A DNA stretch of 7,093 nt from Kiritimatiellia bacterium (GTDB lineage: Bacteria > Verrucomicrobiota > Kiritimatiellia > RFP12 > UBA1067). Position 1 is the first letter of the stretch. The number at the start of each line of letters is the position of its first letter. A program made the position numbers and the translations under genes. The DNA is taken from contig JAGDAE010000083.1 of the NCBI GenBank assembly GCA_017959645.1, positions 1 through 7,093 on the forward strand, given 5' to 3'. A model generated the notes under the pieces. The model was not told the origin of the DNA. It made no database searches and saw only the letters and a list, made by a program, of their open reading frames with translations. Below are positions 6,399-7,093 of this stretch, piece by piece.

Positions 6399-7093
6399 TC
6401 AGTCTTCGGCGGGAACGGCCGGCGCCAGCGTTTCGAACTCCGTGGTCGAGCCGGTGTAGCCCGACATTACTTTCGCCAGTTCCGCCCGCACGCGGGCGAA
6501 TTCGCAGTTGAGCCAGAAATCGAGCGTCGCCTTCTTCGCGGCCGTCCTCTCCGCCTGTCTGACGAAAAGCGCGGCCACGACAAGCGCTATTCCGGCATCG
6601 ACCAGCTTTCGCGCCGAAAGATCGAGATACATCCTCGAATCCTCGCGCGACTTGACGTATTCCACCGCCTTGTCGAGATCTTCCAGAAGCGCCGTCATCC
6701 GCGGATGGTCCTTCTGCCAGCCGATGCCGAGGATGTCGTCGATCACATCATGGACCAGTCCGCCGGCGACGCCGGCGATCGCGGCGACGACCTGAAGCTG
6801 CGAAGTGCCCTCGTAGATCGTAGCGATGCGGCTGTCGCGCAGATACCGCTCGCACGGATAGTCCTTCATGAAGCCGGAGCCGCCCAGGACCGATATCGCC
6901 CCCTGGGCGTTGCGCATCGACATTTCCGAGCCGTAGTACTTCGCCATCGGCGTAAGCATCTTGTTGAACGCGGCGTATTTTTTCATCCTCGTGCGCACTG
7001 CCGCCGCCTCGGGGGTTCCCTTGAGATTCTCGAACCTCTTCGAAAGCCCGTTCTCGAGATCGACCGATTTCGCCGAATAGTAGGTGAGTACGC
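6399..7093 (-). CDS. Acyl-CoA dehydrogenase, C-terminal part (5' end cut by window edge)
   Basis: This flavoenzyme family oxidises acyl-CoA to enoyl-CoA and passes electrons to ETF. The open frame runs from the right edge (first full codon at 7091) to TGA at 6399-6401, giving 230 residues with no interruption; the N-terminal and middle domains lie outside. The C-terminal helical domain is clear: QGAISVLGGSGFMKDYPCERYLRDSR at about 63-88 of the visible part, then IATIYEGTSQLQ at 89-100. Glu94 of YEGT matches the catalytic base of medium-chain type enzymes. About 136 residues follow Glu94, against about 20 in medium-chain enzymes. They are mostly helical-looking, so this resembles the longer members with an added C-terminal domain (VLCAD-like or Acyl-CoA_dh_C). 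The substrate is unknown. No start is visible; a GTG at 6998 is internal, because conserved-looking sequence continues upstream of it. dnaE begins 7 nt downstream. Confidence 0.93.
   Translation of the reverse strand, partial: VLTYYSAKSVDLENGLSKRFENLKGTPEAAAVRTRMKKYAAFNKMLTPMAKYYGSEMSMRNAQGAISVLGGSGFMKDYPCERYLRDSRIATIYEGTSQLQVVAAIAGVAGGLVHDVIDDILGIGWQKDHPRMTALLEDLDKAVEYVKSREDSRMYLDLSARKLVDAGIALVVAALFVRQAERTAAKKATLDFWLNCEFARVRAELAKVMSGYTGSTTEFETLAPAVPAED

Noticed and set aside
5552..6511. Long plus-strand open frame (319 aa) antisense to dnaE
   Set aside because: It overlaps the unmistakable PHP domain of dnaE, and its composition is that expected from the reverse complement of G+C-rich codons. 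No recognisable motif.
6996..6998. GTG as the start of the acyl-CoA dehydrogenase gene
   Set aside because: The frame stays open to the window edge with plausible family sequence upstream, and the enzyme would lack its FAD-binding domains. It is an internal Val.

Overview
This window is a tightly packed, single-strand run of four bacterial housekeeping or metabolic genes. All are read from the minus strand, so transcription goes from high to low coordinates. In transcription order they are: the 3' part of an acyl-CoA dehydrogenase gene (cut by the right edge), a complete dnaE (replicative DNA polymerase III alpha subunit, 1311 aa), a complete 12-helix MFS transporter resembling the NupG/nucleoside:H+ symporter family, and purA (adenylosuccinate synthetase, 409 codons visible, cut by the left edge just before its C-terminus). 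There is no intergenic space longer than 17 bases, and I see no RNA gene, mobile element, CRISPR array or prophage.

The junctions suggest one transcription unit with a second promoter inside it. The acyl-CoA dehydrogenase stop is 7 nt from the dnaE start, dnaE and the transporter share an ATGA overlap, and 17 nt separate the transporter stop from the purA start. The transporter has a strong, well-spaced Shine-Dalgarno. dnaE has only a poorly placed purine run and purA has none. The transporter/purA junction instead contains a perfect extended -10 element (TGATATAAT) whose TGA is the transporter's stop codon. It is so close to the purA ATG that the predicted transcript would carry only about 3-8 nt of leader. 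A perfect 18-bp inverted repeat lies just upstream, centred near -42 of that promoter, and overlaps a 12-bp tandem duplication in the transporter's C-terminal codons.

The organism is a G+C-rich bacterium. The DnaE is of the DnaE1 type, with an apparently complete PHP metal-ligand set, an insertion of roughly 40 residues before the palm, and a long C-terminus. Together with the transporter type, this fits a Gram-negative of the PVC/FCB kind (Verrucomicrobiota/Kiritimatiellota would be my guess), but the assignment is inference and weak.

Functionally, three of the four genes share a loose nucleotide theme: a probable nucleoside importer, the committed step from IMP to AMP, and the replicative polymerase. 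I found no convincing undescribed system. The most interesting signal is the compact, possibly leaderless purA promoter embedded in the end of the upstream gene.
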